A DNA stretch of 64,000 nt from Strongylocentrotus purpuratus (GCF_000002235.5 NW_022145606.1:22346595-22410594); one strand, 5' to 3'; shown: positions 12,910-22,436, numbered from the stretch's first letter. A program made the numbers and translations. Notes: generated by a model from the sequence alone, not told the origin.

Positions 12910-14128
12910 CAGTGACGTAATGAGCAAAAACGTTTGGAAGGAGGGGGCAGAAGAAAAAATGAGCATAACCACCACTCTTACACGTTGCATGCATGCCCCG
13001 CGGAACGTTTTTCAAAGTGGAGTATTAACGATCAGGTAGAGCGTAAATTGGCTTGGGGTCCAGGGTTTGAGCCTCGTCAGGGGGTCAAGGGCCTGAGCCC
13101 CCGGAAGCTCAGGGTTTTGGGGCATTAAATTACGGCCAGATAAGCATATTTAGATACCTTATTTGTGACACTGGCAGTTCACTAATTGGCGAAGAGTCCA
13201 GGGAGGAGAGCCCCCGGAAGCTCAGGGGTTTTCGGTGTTTAATTACGGTTATATGAGCATCCAGGGGCCCTCTTTCAGGCCATTGATGTGATCCAGGGGG
13301 CAGAGCCCCCGAAAGCTTAGAGGTTTTAATATTTAACTACGGTCAGATGAGCATCCAGGAGCCGCCTTAGGGCCCTTGGTGGGGTACAGGGGCAGAGCCC
13401 CCGGAAGCTCAGGGGTTTCGGTTATTTAATAACGGTTAGACAAGCATCCATGGGCCCTCTTTAAGGCCATTGATGTGGTCTAGGGGGCAAAGCCCCCGGA
13501 AGCTCAGAGGTTTTAGGTATTAATTACGGTCAGGTGAGCATCCAGGGGCCGCCTTAGGGCCCTTTGTGGGATCCAGGGGGCAGAGCCCCCGGAAGCTCAG
13601 GGAATTTAGGTATTAATAACGGTCAGATGAGCATCCAGGGGCCGCCTTAGGGCCCTTCGTTAGGTCCAGGGGGCAGAGCCCCCGGAAGCTCGAGGATTAC
13701 GGTCAGATATGCATCCAGGGAACCGCCTTAGGGCCCTTGGTGGGATCCAGGGGGCAGAGCCCCCGGAAACTCAGGGGTTTTAGGCATTTAATTACGGTCA
13801 GATGAGCATATTTTTATACATCATTTGTGACATTGGCAGGTCACCTTTTTTTTTCTCTCTCTTCCTTTCTTTTTCTCTGTAACATACTTTTTCAAAAAGT
13901 GAGGGGGCTTAGACCATGACATGACCAAGGCTTCTAAATAAGCATATTTTTCGCCCGACTGTAAATTTGGGAATTTCTAATTTTCCAACAAACGCATAAA
14001 AAGGTATGACTTACAACAAAATTGAGAACAAATCCTGGAAAATCATGACATTTCAGCGACATTTGTAAATGACTAGTATCGAATAAGAAATAACCCCTCC
14101 CCCCCCCCCCCCCAGCAGTACGCCACTG
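12910..14128. mobile_element. hAT-like element with internal minisatellite, copy 1
   Basis: The left end is CAGTGACGTAATGAGC and the right end is GCAGTACGCCACTG, whose reverse is CAGTGGCGTACTGC. The flanks TCCAGGGG and TTCAGGGG agree at 7 of 8 bases. The left part (AGCAAAAACGTTTGGAAGG, GCCCCGCGGAACGTTTTTC) and the right part (TTCCAACAAACGCATAAA, ATCATGACATTTCAGCGACA) match copy 2 at 25566-26159. Between them lies the 13.06-13.80 kb minisatellite. Confidence 0.75.
13060..13800. repeat. Minisatellite of ~95-bp monomers
   Basis: About eight monomers follow one another with the core GGGGGCAGAGCCCCCGGAAG, CTCAGGGGTTTTAGGCATTT and ACGGTCAGATGAGCATCCAG. The core GGGGGCAGAGCCCCC is itself a hairpin. 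Spacing of the CGGAAGCTCAG phrase is about 90-96 bp after the first monomer. The same monomer occurs once in the copy at 25.7 kb and about ten times at 39.9-40.9 kb. Confidence 0.85.
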
Positions 14129-14469
14129 TTCAGGGGCTCATGTCTTCTCACCCTTATAACAAAAAATAGACACGCTTTCCCATTCTCTCACAATATGCCC
14201 ATGATATGCGCGTATCGCTATTATAAAAACCTCCATTGATAAATATAGGTGGCATGCGCAATGTTTAGGAAATTTAATTCCTGTTAACTTTCCTTTTCTT
14301 TGGATGGAATTGTATATGTGATTTAATTCAAGTCTTTATTTTTGTTATGTTCTTTTGGGTTAAAAATACAACCGTCTTAACTCCTATACTGCTTCTTTTT
14401 TTTTGGGGGGGGGGGGGCAAAAATGCGTTTTGCCCCCCCCCCCACTTTTTTTATTTGGGGGGGGGGGCA

Positions 14470-14517
<48 letters not shown>

Positions 14518-14838
14518 TGCCACCCCACTTCCGGCGCCTATGGGATTGACCATGTTGACGTGTATTAAAGAGGGATTATTGTAATATTCTTCAAAATTAA
14601 TACTGAACGATTTGTTTAGCCAAACGATTTTGTCATTGTTTGATAATATAGGAAGGAGGCCCTATGTGTTAAGTTGAAGACAAAATCATAACCCTACATT
14701 TGACGGTTCTACAAGGTAGCTTCATCGCAGCCTAATTAATGTTTTTTCTCTAAATTAAAAACATTGTTTTATGAAACTAATGGTGTGTTAAGCGTCTTTT
14801 TTGTCTTCTTCTTCTTAGTTTATATCATGTAAACGCTA

Positions 14839-14930
14839 TGGCCCGAATTCACAAAGCAAGGTTTGAGCTCAATCCTCCTTTTGTTTTGCCAAACCTCCTT
14901 TTGTTATTTACAAACCTGATTCGGGCCAAT
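14839..14930. mobile_element. Small palindromic MITE, TIR GGCCCGAATTCAC
   Basis: About 92 bp starting GGCCCGAATTCACAAAG and ending GATTCGGGCC, inserted between ACGCTATG and GGTTTACTCATGGACCC. Array copies 1b (6072-6090) and 2 (9980-9995) read through this point without it. It resembles the 62414-62590 element at its ends (GGCCCGGATTCACAAAGG). Confidence 0.65.
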
Positions 14931-15529
14931 TGGTTTACTCATGGACCCTGGATTTCTTCAGACAAAGAGAGAAAGAGGGAGAGAGACAAAAGAGTGACTT
15001 TGCCTGGAAACAACACATATCAATGTTTGATCCCCATATTTAGTCATACCATGATATACGGACTGATACCCTTTTTTATCATGTCACAGTATCGTAGGTG
15101 GATATTAACAGAAGAGGGAAAAACACACCTTAATGGAAAATTCTGAAAGGAAACGTATCTTGATTGAACTCTTTTGTAATGATATTCACGCTGGTAGATT
15201 TGACACAGAAAAAAAAAACTGTAATCCCTTATTGTATCCGGAGGAGCGTGGTGCTTAGAAGCTCAAAAACATATTTGACGAATAGAATCTTTAGAGTAAA
15301 ATTACAATGGAAAACTATTTGAAGTGTCAGCATGTCCATATTTGGGTATTACTTCGTTCCGCTTTGATGCAAGCATCCCTCGCTAATATAACATACGAGT
15401 GAACCAGATACTTGAACCTCAGAGGGAATTTAACCATTAAGCTGATGTTAAATAGACTGAGTGAGTCATGTGTGTATGTATGTGTGTGTGTGTGTGTGTG
15501 TGTGAGTGAGTGTGTTTTTAATAATATTT

Positions 15530-16140
15530 GTTCGTATTATAAGTGAATAATAAGTAAATTGACTTATAACTTATGTTTATGTACTTAAAGTTTATTTTCA
15601 ATTATTGCTCAGTTATATATACTGCATATGAGTTTTTGTTTAAGTATGTTTGTATTACACAATTGGAGATATAAAACAAAATTACTTTTAAAAAAACTGA
15701 GGGTGTGTGGGGGCAGGGAGGAGCAGGACTTTGTACCAGTAAAATAACCTCCAGATTCTGTTTAAAATATAAGTGAATAACATGTAATAATTGACTTATA
15801 AAGTATGTGTATGTACTTTAAAGCCCCTCTGCATTATTTTGGCATGGAGGAATTAGACTTTCCTGCAAGGTCACTGGCAGGTGGTTACTTATGAAATCAG
15901 CTCTCGAATAACATAAACAAAAATACATCATGGGAATAAACGGGTACCGCTGAGGCATTGTTAGCTGTATAAAGGGCGCAAGTAGCTATAAGTAGTGCAG
16001 TGGGGCTTTAAGTTTATTTTGTTGCTCAGTTATATATACTGCAAGTTAGTTTTGTTTAAATTATGTTTATGCATAAGTAATAAATATTAAAACCTTTTTT
16101 TTTTAATTCAAAGTATGTTTTTGTTTGTATTACATATTTG
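15530..16140. repeat. Direct duplication split by a MITE
   Basis: 15540-15665 (TATAAGTGAATAA, TTGACTTATAACTTATG, GCTCAGTTATATATACTGCA) recurs at 15765-16140. The second copy is interrupted by the 15822-16007 element, and the first copy at about 15585 preserves the empty site. Confidence 0.7.
15822..16007. mobile_element. 186-bp MITE with TTAA duplication
   Basis: It starts AGCCCCTCTGCATTATTTTG and ends AGTGCAGTGGGGCT, so the TIR is AGCCCCnCTGCA, with TTAA at 15818-15821 and 16008-16011. The empty site GTACTTAAAGTTTATTTT is preserved in the neighbouring duplicate near 15580-15595. It is noncoding. Confidence 0.8.
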
Positions 16141-16607
16141 GAGGAACACAACAAAACTACAGAAAGAAAACAAGTGTGCGTGTTTGTACGTGTGTTTCTG
16201 TGTGTGTTTCCGCGCAGCCCACATGGGCGATGAAGGTGTACGCATGCGCCGTGAACAATATGCTGGATGGGGTGAATGAAGACAGGGATTAACTGAGTGT
16301 GTGCGTCGATGGAGGAGAGAGAGAACGGGGGGGGGGGGTGAGTATTAATTGTGAGTGAATGGGTGAGAGAGAGAGAGAGAGAGTGAGAGAGAAAGAGGGA
16401 GAAACGTTGGTGAGTTAGTTGAATTAGTAAATGTGAAACCAAGAAATAAATCAATAAGAAACAAGAGAAAATAAATCAAATGAATGATCGAGCAAGAGAT
16501 TAAAGAGAAAATCCATGGTTTTGCGAAATATTAAGTGAGTGGATTTTGTAAACAATATATGGTTGGATGCTGTTTGTAAGTGTTGGCTTGCATGGTGATG
16601 TAGATAT
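16141..16607. other. No gene seen; purine microsatellite
   Basis: It holds a GAGAGA tract (about 16365-16405), a poly-G run near 16330 and ordinary AT-rich sequence. The minus-strand frame across 16056-16454 is the translation of this GA tract and is not supported as a gene. Confidence 0.6.
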
Positions 16608-16826
16608 TTAGTAGGCTTGCGGGTGCATCCCGCCACTCATCCTCTCCAAGCGCCATAGTTCTCCTTAGAACTATAAGCTAAGAAAGATAACCAACAGTCT
16701 TTTTCAAGACTATACCAACAGTCCTTTTCAGGACTACAAAAACCTCAAGAAAGATTACCGAGAGTCCTTTTCAGCACTCCTCAATCCCCTCTCTCTCTCA
16801 CATGGTGCACCCGCAATTAGCCTACG
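16608..16826 (+). promoter_or_regulatory. Block of tandem histone-type mRNA 3'-end signals, no histone gene
   Basis: Four 16-nt stem-loops with 6-bp stems and 4-nt loops occur on the plus strand: 16657-16672 (loop CCTT), 16696-16711, 16720-16735 and 16763-16778 (loop TTTC in each; the last has one stem mismatch). Two are followed by purine-rich elements: CTAAGAAAGAT at 16678-16688 and CAAGAAAGA at 16746-16754. Replication-dependent histone mRNAs end in exactly such a 6-bp, UUUC-loop hairpin followed by a CAAGAAAGA-like element that U7 snRNA reads. The block is bracketed by inverted GTAGGCTTGCGGGTGCA and TGCACCCGCAATTAGCCTAC. No histone coding sequence is visible on either side, so this may be a mobile or orphaned copy of a histone 3' end. 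Confidence 0.6.
16720..16754 (+). terminator. Histone-like stem-loop plus downstream element (best copy)
   Basis: The hairpin AGTCCT-TTTC-AGGACT is preceded by CCAAC and followed after 10 nt by CAAGAAAGA. Stem length, loop, 5' flank and spacing to the purine element all match the histone processing signal. The first stem pair is A-U where the usual signal has G-C. It would act in pre-mRNA cleavage without polyadenylation if transcribed on the plus strand. Function is inferred from pattern only. Confidence 0.6.
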
Positions 16827-17355
16827 ATATAATATATGGTTGTATTGTGAACTGCTTCTATCTTTACGGATGAGGTCCATGGCCCCTCGCTGGAAGTCTA
16901 GGCCGGGGGCAGGAACCCCCTAATGCACTCCACTGATTCTAATTCATAACCTTCACTATAGCGGTCTTGAGCGATAGAAACTGTAAATATATTCCTTGAT
17001 ATTTGCACTGCCTCTATGATAATATCTTGTTGGAAATCATATCTGTCTATCACATGCACTTTCTCTCGCTTTCTCCCTCTCCCTCTCTCTATCTCTCTCC
17101 CTCTCTCTATCTATCTGCATGATTTTGTTTCAGAATCTGAGACACAGTTACCCAATCGCTTTAATGCAGTGAGAAGCTTCACAATTTTGAAATTATATAC
17201 ACAAAGTATACTGTTTCAGGAAGAGCTAAATACTGAAAGTCCATCGTGCTGACCAGTAATATTTCAAATGAGCTCTAGCTTCAAATATGACCATGTGATA
17301 TTTTTGTGGTTTTCTGGTGTCTGGTCACATGTCTCTTCTTATCGTAAATCTAATC
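16827..17355. other. No gene seen; CT microsatellite
   Basis: Unremarkable AT-rich sequence with a CTCTCTC tract at about 17060-17115. The 78-residue plus-strand frame crossing it shows no motif. Confidence 0.55.
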
Positions 17356-17643
17356 GTAGCCTAATCTTTATAAAGCCTGGGACATATTAAGAGGGCGCTC
17401 GACAACAATCCTTTCTAATGTTGTTGACTATAGGGCAGTTTGGCCAACCCGGATCGAGCGCGACCAAATGTACTGTTTTGATGGGCTAGCTCATGTGGTG
17501 TATCGTAGCCTAATCATTATAAAGCCTGGGACATAGTAAGAGGGCGCTCGACAGCAATCCTTTCTAATGTTGTTGACTATAGGACAGTTTGGCCAACCCG
17601 GATCGAGCGCGACTAAATGTACTGTTTTGATGGGCTAGCTCAT
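17356..17643. repeat. 149-bp unit in two tandem copies
   Basis: GTAGCCTAATC, TATAAAGCCTGGGACATA, AGAGGGCGCTCGACA and GTTTGGCCAACCCGGATCGA recur with a period of about 149 bp and only a few differences. The second copy abuts the 3' tail of the minus-strand LINE at 17644. Confidence 0.85.
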
Positions 17644-20600
17644 GTTGGTTGGTTGGTTCTTCGTTTAGATGGCGCTCTTCAATCTCAAAGATTATTTGCG
17701 CCAGTCAATTTCGTGTATAGCTTTGGCGTGGGCTTCGGAAATCAAGCCCACGAGCGACTTTCCTTGGTGAAATGAAATTAATAGTGATATGGTTTTATTT
17801 AAAAAAAAAAAAGAAAAAAAAAAAGAAAAAAGGCTGCAATATTAAAATTGCATAAAATGCACATAAAAGACGAGATGGGAGTTAGTTGCAATTGTTCATG
17901 GAAAAACCGCAAATACTTCATTTTATATATTATTACAGGATCGACATAAGTTAAGGGAATCCCTGATAGCTTTAAAAGCTATCTAAAACGATTAGTATCG
18001 TATATGTAACCCAATAATTCACGAGTAAAAATTGGGTTAGACATCAATAATTGTTTCAGATTGGGGTTATTCAATTTAATCCTTTCTTTTAAGAGACGTC
18101 TATCTTTGTCGTATTTTGTACAATAGAAAATAAAATGTTTAATTGTTTCATCTTCTTGACAAACTTCACAAAGACCAGTATCGTGTTGGTTAATTTGAAA
18201 AAGGTAATAATTTAAACTACAGTTACCTACTCTTAGCTGTTGTATCAAGCATTCTTCTCTGCGAGATAGGCCTTGTCTATGTATGGGCTTTGAAACGTCG
18301 CTATGCAAAGCATATAAAAATCTACCGTGTTCTGCATTGTCCCATTCTGCTTGCCATAATTTGTTATAATGGATCAAACGAGAGGCTGCCAATTCACTTC
18401 TTGTATTTGGTATAACTATGTCTATACACCTTTTCATGGCTCCTTTTTTGGCAGCCCGATCTACGATCTCATTGCCCCTAATATCGCAATGTGACGGAAT
18501 CCATTCAAAAGCAACACAAACATCCTTAAACTGCAAAATATTAATTATGGATAAAATTTCATTTACAATAGCACATCTAATAAAGTATGAATCGATCATT
18601 TGTAAAGCTGACAAAGCGTCGCTAAAAATTACCACCGAAGAGGATTCAATAAATGTATTAATGCACTCTAGTGCCATTAGTATGGCCACTAGTTCTGCTC
18701 TCATAATACAGACATGGGATAATCTAAAAAATTTCACCACATTATAATGAGACACATAAAATGCGGCTCCTGTCTTCCCATCCTCGAGTTTAGAACCATC
18801 TGTATATATATGTAAAAACCCATTCCATGAATTTCCAATGCTATCTAGAACAATCGATTTTATTTCAAATGGAGGCATTTCCTTTTTTTGCACTTTGCCA
18901 TGGTGTTCGAAAGACACTTGTGGTCGTGCTAACCGCCATTCTGGGATATTCGGCAATAAGTTGGTTTGCCCTTCCACCACTACTTCGTCTCTAAAGGATC
19001 GCAGTTTAAAAGGTCCTTCTCCTATCTTCCATTCTAAGTTATTTAAATCATAGTCATCACCCAATACTTCTTTTGTTGGGTGGTTTAAAGTACTAGACAG
19101 TAAATAAACTCGAAAGTTATCATTTAACAACCTTCTACGATATCTCAGAGGCAGCTCCCCGGTCAAAACTTGTAAAGCCTCCAAGGACACATTGTGTATT
19201 GTGCCTGTAATAATTTTTAAGGCTCTGTATTGGATAGAGTCAAGTTTTTTTGTTAAAGATATACAAGCAGAATCATACATTTCACTCCCATAGTCCAAAA
19301 TGGATAGGATAAGTCCTTTATAAATCATCATCAAAATCTCATACTTACTTCCCCAGGGGGTGCCGGAGACACAACGTAGCAAGTTTATTCTTTTCTTACA
19401 TTTATCAATGATAGAATCTATATGGACAGACCAAGTTAAATTGGAGTCAAACCTCACACCAAGGAACTTATACTGCTCGCATATAGGCAGATTATGTCCT
19501 TTTATTTGTAGAAGAATATCTTTCTTTTGTTTGTTGGTAAAGACTAATACTGCAGATTTGGTAGGGGAAACGTTTAACTTCCACGTCCAACACCATATCT
19601 CAAGCTCATGCAGGGCCTCTTGTAATTTCCTGCGGGCCAGCTCTAAATCCTTATTTGAACACCAGATTGCAATGTCATCAGCATAGCAAGATAATTTAAC
19701 ATCACTTACATTTATCTTGAGATCATTTAACATTAAAGTAAATAATAAAGGACTTAATGAACTTCCTTGCGGGATTCCATTTTCTAACGTGTAGTGGCGA
19801 GACATATAGTTATTTATCCTCACATTAGAAATCCTACTCAATAGAAATGCTTTTATAAAAAGTAACATTTTTCCACCAATGCCTAAGATAGATAATTTTC
19901 TTAGTAGACCTGTTTTCCATAGCGAATCATATGCTTTTTCTAAATCAAGAAAGACCGCTACGGTATATTTTTTACTTTTCAAGGATATATGTATGTCCGT
20001 CTCCAATCTCACTAAGTGATCTTTGACATTCCTATATTTGCGGAAGCCAGATTGAATAGGATTTAATAGTCTGTTTTTTTCTAGAAACCACGTCAGGCGA
20101 TTTTTTATCATTTTTTCCATAATTTTAGAGAATGTTGATATCAACGAAATCGGCCTATAAGAGGTCACTTGAGTCGGATCTTTTCCGGATTTCAAGATTG
20201 GTATTTGAATAACCTCATACCACTGATGTGGAAAAAGTGAGATTTTCCAAATGTCATTATACAAGTTTAGTAAATACACGAGTGCCTTGTTCGGCAAATT
20301 CTTAATCATAATTAAATAAATATCATCCTTACCGGATGAGGAGTTTTTCATCTCCTTTAAAACATTCCCCATTTCACTCATGTTAAAGTCATCATTGATA
20401 CAATCATCATCATTTGTTGAAGAATTATTGTACAAGATATTTTCGTTTTCATTTTTAGTTACGGAAAGTGATTCATCAACCGATTTAAAATAGGTTGCCA
20501 TTGCATTTGCTTTTTCCTCAGATTCTTTCAAGATATTTCCGTCTACAAATAGATTGTGGAAGATGTGCTTGTTCATTGTACTGTCCCGCATTCTTTTAAC

Positions 20601-20935
20601 CTGTTCCCAGACTTTCCCAATGTCTGTAAATCTATTCATTCTACGGCAGTACTCTAACCAATAATCATATTGAGCTCTCCTGATTACCTTCTGAGCGACA
20701 GCTTTCTTCTTTAAGTATTTCTTAACATCATTTAGATCATAATACCTTCTTAACCTGTTTTTAAGACGATTTCTCTCTTGCACCGCCTTCTTGCAGGCAT
20801 TGTTCCACCAGGGATTTACTTTTCTTCTCTTGGCAATCTGCACACGCGGAATGCACTTGTTCGACGTTTCCTTGATCACCTTAACAATCACATTGTATCT
20901 GCCTTGAATGTTTAGTTCTGTACCAAGATTTTCAT
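17644..20935 (-). mobile_element. 5'-truncated LINE with RT and RNase H (I-like group)
   Basis: On the minus strand the element runs from about 20935, where the frame opens without an endonuclease, through a 970-residue frame. A 3' UTR of about 330 bp ends in GAAGAACCAACCAACCAAC at 17644-17665, a short-repeat tail as found in several LINE clades. The RT followed by RNase H and a C-terminal CCHC points to the I/Nimb/LOA-like groups. This is a family-level inference, not a placement. The 5' truncation is typical of LINE insertion. A poly-A/T-rich stretch lies inside the 3' UTR (17800-17830). Confidence 0.85.
17979..20891 (-). CDS. LINE reverse transcriptase - RNase H polyprotein, N-terminally truncated
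   Basis: This unbroken frame encodes 970 residues. Positions 1-110 are the basic linker that normally follows the endonuclease (NPWWNNACKKAVQERNRLK). The reverse transcriptase spans about 215-480: SYRPISLISTFSKIMEKM at 244, the first catalytic Asp in FLDLEKAYDS at 314-323, GIPQGSSLSPLLF at 372, and the YADD box at 403-406. A thumb-like region follows. RNase H lies at about 694-815 with Asp698 (YTDGS), Glu732, Asp757 and Asp811, the usual D-E-D-D set. A zinc-knuckle-like C-x2-C-x7-H-x4-C spans 908-924. It would copy its own RNA at a nicked target, but the endonuclease is missing. The listed start is simply the first Met. Similarity extends a few residues upstream. The lack of stops suggests a fairly recent insertion. 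Confidence 0.9.
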   Translation of the reverse strand: MIVKVIKETSNKCIPRVQIAKRRKVNPWWNNACKKAVQERNRLKNRLRRYYDLNDVKKYLKKKAVAQKVIRRAQYDYWLEYCRRMNRFTDIGKVWEQVKRMRDSTMNKHIFHNLFVDGNILKESEEKANAMATYFKSVDESLSVTKNENENILYNNSSTNDDDCINDDFNMSEMGNVLKEMKNSSSGKDDIYLIMIKNLPNKALVYLLNLYNDIWKISLFPHQWYEVIQIPILKSGKDPTQVTSYRPISLISTFSKIMEKMIKNRLTWFLEKNRLLNPIQSGFRKYRNVKDHLVRLETDIHISLKSKKYTVAVFLDLEKAYDSLWKTGLLRKLSILGIGGKMLLFIKAFLLSRISNVRINNYMSRHYTLENGIPQGSSLSPLLFTLMLNDLKINVSDVKLSCYADDIAIWCSNKDLELARRKLQEALHELEIWCWTWKLNVSPTKSAVLVFTNKQKKDILLQIKGHNLPICEQYKFLGVRFDSNLTWSVHIDSIIDKCKKRINLLRCVSGTPWGSKYEILMMIYKGLILSILDYGSEMYDSACISLTKKLDSIQYRALKIITGTIHNVSLEALQVLTGELPLRYRRRLLNDNFRVYLLSSTLNHPTKEVLGDDYDLNNLEWKIGEGPFKLRSFRDEVVVEGQTNLLPNIPEWRLARPQVSFEHHGKVQKKEMPPFEIKSIVLDSIGNSWNGFLHIYTDGSKLEDGKTGAAFYVSHYNVVKFFRLSHVCIMRAELVAILMALECINTFIESSSVVIFSDALSALQMIDSYFIRCAIVNEILSIINILQFKDVCVAFEWIPSHCDIRGNEIVDRAAKKGAMKRCIDIVIPNTRSELAASRLIHYNKLWQAEWDNAEHGRFLYALHSDVSKPIHRQGLSRREECLIQQLRVGNCSLNYYLFQINQHDTGLCEVCQEDETIKHFIFYCTKYDKDRRLLKERIKLNNPNLKQLLMSNPIFTRELLGYIYDTNRFR

Positions 20936-21637
20936 ATCATGTGAAGTATTACTAAATCAGTCACAAGGGGGCGCTAGAGCAACTCGCACCTTCTTACTGA
21001 ATGAGTCATCAATTGTTTGGACATCTGTGATGAAATTCAGGTTTGCTTTTACCACAATCTCGGGAATCAAGTACAAAATAGATCACTTGCCAAATACAGC
21101 CTCATAATATGTTGTTTATATATCTTCTTGTGCAAATACCATACATGTACGTTTTTACTGTCGTAGATTTGAAACAAAGTAAATTTGCATCATTTCCTAT
21201 GTATCTTTATGTCTGTGTTATGTATATAATTCCCCATTTTTTAAACATTCATATGCATTTGTATTTATAACATTGTTTTCATTCAACCACTACTGACAAA
21301 GGACCATTTGTTTACAGCCTTACATTTTTTTGTTTTTTGTTCTTGTTTGGTTTTTGTTGGTAGACCTCATGAAAATCAACTTCACATAACTTTACATTGC
21401 CCAATGAGAAATATGTGTACTGTATTTTGTGTGAATAACATGAGACGCATTCCGATTTATCTTTAAGGAAATCCCCCATACATTTTGTTAGACCCATATA
21501 TTCACTCAAGTGTTATGATTTATGTCATACACGAAATTATCAGTAGGTTATATATTAATCGTACTTTGTCAGACCCCTGCGTTCATTAGATGTGGTCTTG
21601 ATTTATGATATGCATGGCCCCATGTGATGACATTGAT
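20936..21637. other. AT-rich, no gene recognised
   Basis: Nothing beyond short frames. There is no repeat end or domain that I can name. Confidence 0.55.
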
Positions 21638-22187
21638 GGAGGGTCATAATTATCTCCATACAATATATTAATATTATGCAATATGGTTTGTTTGTTTTGA
21701 GGAATATGTATAAGAACTGAATAAATTACAGAGTAATTTGCCTGCCATGTCTTGTTAATGGGCATTAATGCCGCCCCTGTGAAGAAACAGGTAAAATAAA
21801 CGTTTATGTTACCTTTATTTGGAGACAGGCCCCTCCCTTGGTGCTCAAGGGGGGGGGGGGTGGGGAGAGGTTGCATTTTTTTAAACTCCGAGGGAGAAAA
21901 AGTGCTCAATAAGGAGGGTCATAATTATCTCCATACAATATATTAATATTATGCAATATGGTTTGTTTGTTTTGAGGAATATGTATAAGAACTGAGTAAA
22001 TTACAGAGTAATTTGCCTGCCATGTCTTGTTAATGGGCATTAATGCCGCCCCTGTGAAGAAACAGGTAAAATAAACGTTTATGTTACCTTTATTTGGAGA
22101 CAGGCCCCTCCCTTGGTGCTCAAGGGGGGGGGGGTGGGGGGAGGTTGCATTTTTTTAAACTCCGAGGGAGAAAAAGTGCTCAATAAG
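21638..22187. repeat. 275-bp tandem duplication, nearly identical copies
   Basis: The unit beginning GGAGGGTCATAATTATCTCC at 21638 is repeated from 21913 with only a handful of differences, mainly in the poly-G run and around TAAGAACTGAATAAATTACA. The high identity indicates a recent duplication or an assembly duplication. Poly-C runs follow at 22188-22208 and 22278-22292. Confidence 0.9.
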
Positions 22188-22436
22188 TTCCCCCCCCCCC
22201 CCCCCCCCTGAGCGAATTATCGACCTACGCGATTTGCAAATTCCGTCGGGCAAAATGAACATAATTATTGCTCCTTACCCCCCCCCCCCCCCATTTTTTA
22301 CAATGATTTATAAAATATGGAGCTTACCTAATTAATTTTTATTAAAACTAGAATAGGTAGTCATTGTCAAACAGGATAGAAAAATACCTATATTTCTGCG
22401 ATAGTTTATCGACTGATTGTGCTGCAGACCCACAAA

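Larger units (their letters stand above)
12835..14542. mobile_element. hAT-like nonautonomous element, 8-bp duplication, hosting a second hAT
   Basis: It is flanked by GGATTGAC on both sides (12827-12834 and 14543-14550). The ends read CAGGCGCGCCG and, reversed, CATAGGCGCCG. Array copies 1b and 2 have a continuous sequence at the matching position (about 5805 and 9710), which confirms an insertion. The interior includes long poly-G and poly-C tracts (a C run of about 40 near 14477-14517). An 8-bp duplication is the hAT hallmark. No transposase remains. Confidence 0.75.
3005..15465. repeat. Tandem array of a ~3-kb noncoding unit, four partial copies
   Basis: Ordered landmarks recur in the same orientation. 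One begins TCTAAATCTAAGG (about 3130, 9130, 12185). Another is the phrase ending TTTGTCCCCAGCCAT (3783, 9296, 12346 with one change). A third is GGACATTTGTTATGTTTGC (4848, 12730, near 9548). A fourth is ATTTGACGGTTCTACAAGG or close variants (5949, 9845, 14698). A fifth is GATGTTCACGCTGG (4077, 6699, near 15180). A sixth is GCCGATGATGTTACGAATTT (8650, 11688). No shared reading frame was seen, so the unit looks noncoding. Copies have diverged and been hit independently by transposons. Confidence 0.8.
12011..15465. repeat. Array copy 3, carrying the hAT-in-hAT nest
   Basis: It follows copy 2 directly and ends just after the AGCTGATGTTAAATAGACTG landmark near 15440, so the last third of the unit is missing. 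It is split by the 12835-14542 element and by a small palindromic MITE at 14839-14930. Confidence 0.7.

Noticed and set aside
13060-13800. CRISPR-like regular spacing of repeats
   Set aside because: The whole 95-bp unit is repeated, not a short repeat with unique spacers, and the genome is eukaryotic. It is a minisatellite.
14347-14568. Gly/Pro-rich frame of 73 residues
   Set aside because: It is made of poly-G and poly-C runs inside a hAT-like element.
16056-16454. 132-residue minus-strand frame with SLSLSLTHS repeats
   Set aside because: It is a translation of the GAGAGA tract, with no conserved feature.
18418-19686. Plus-strand frames of 71-109 residues opposite the LINE gene
   Set aside because: They are antisense shadows of the 970-residue reverse transcriptase frame.
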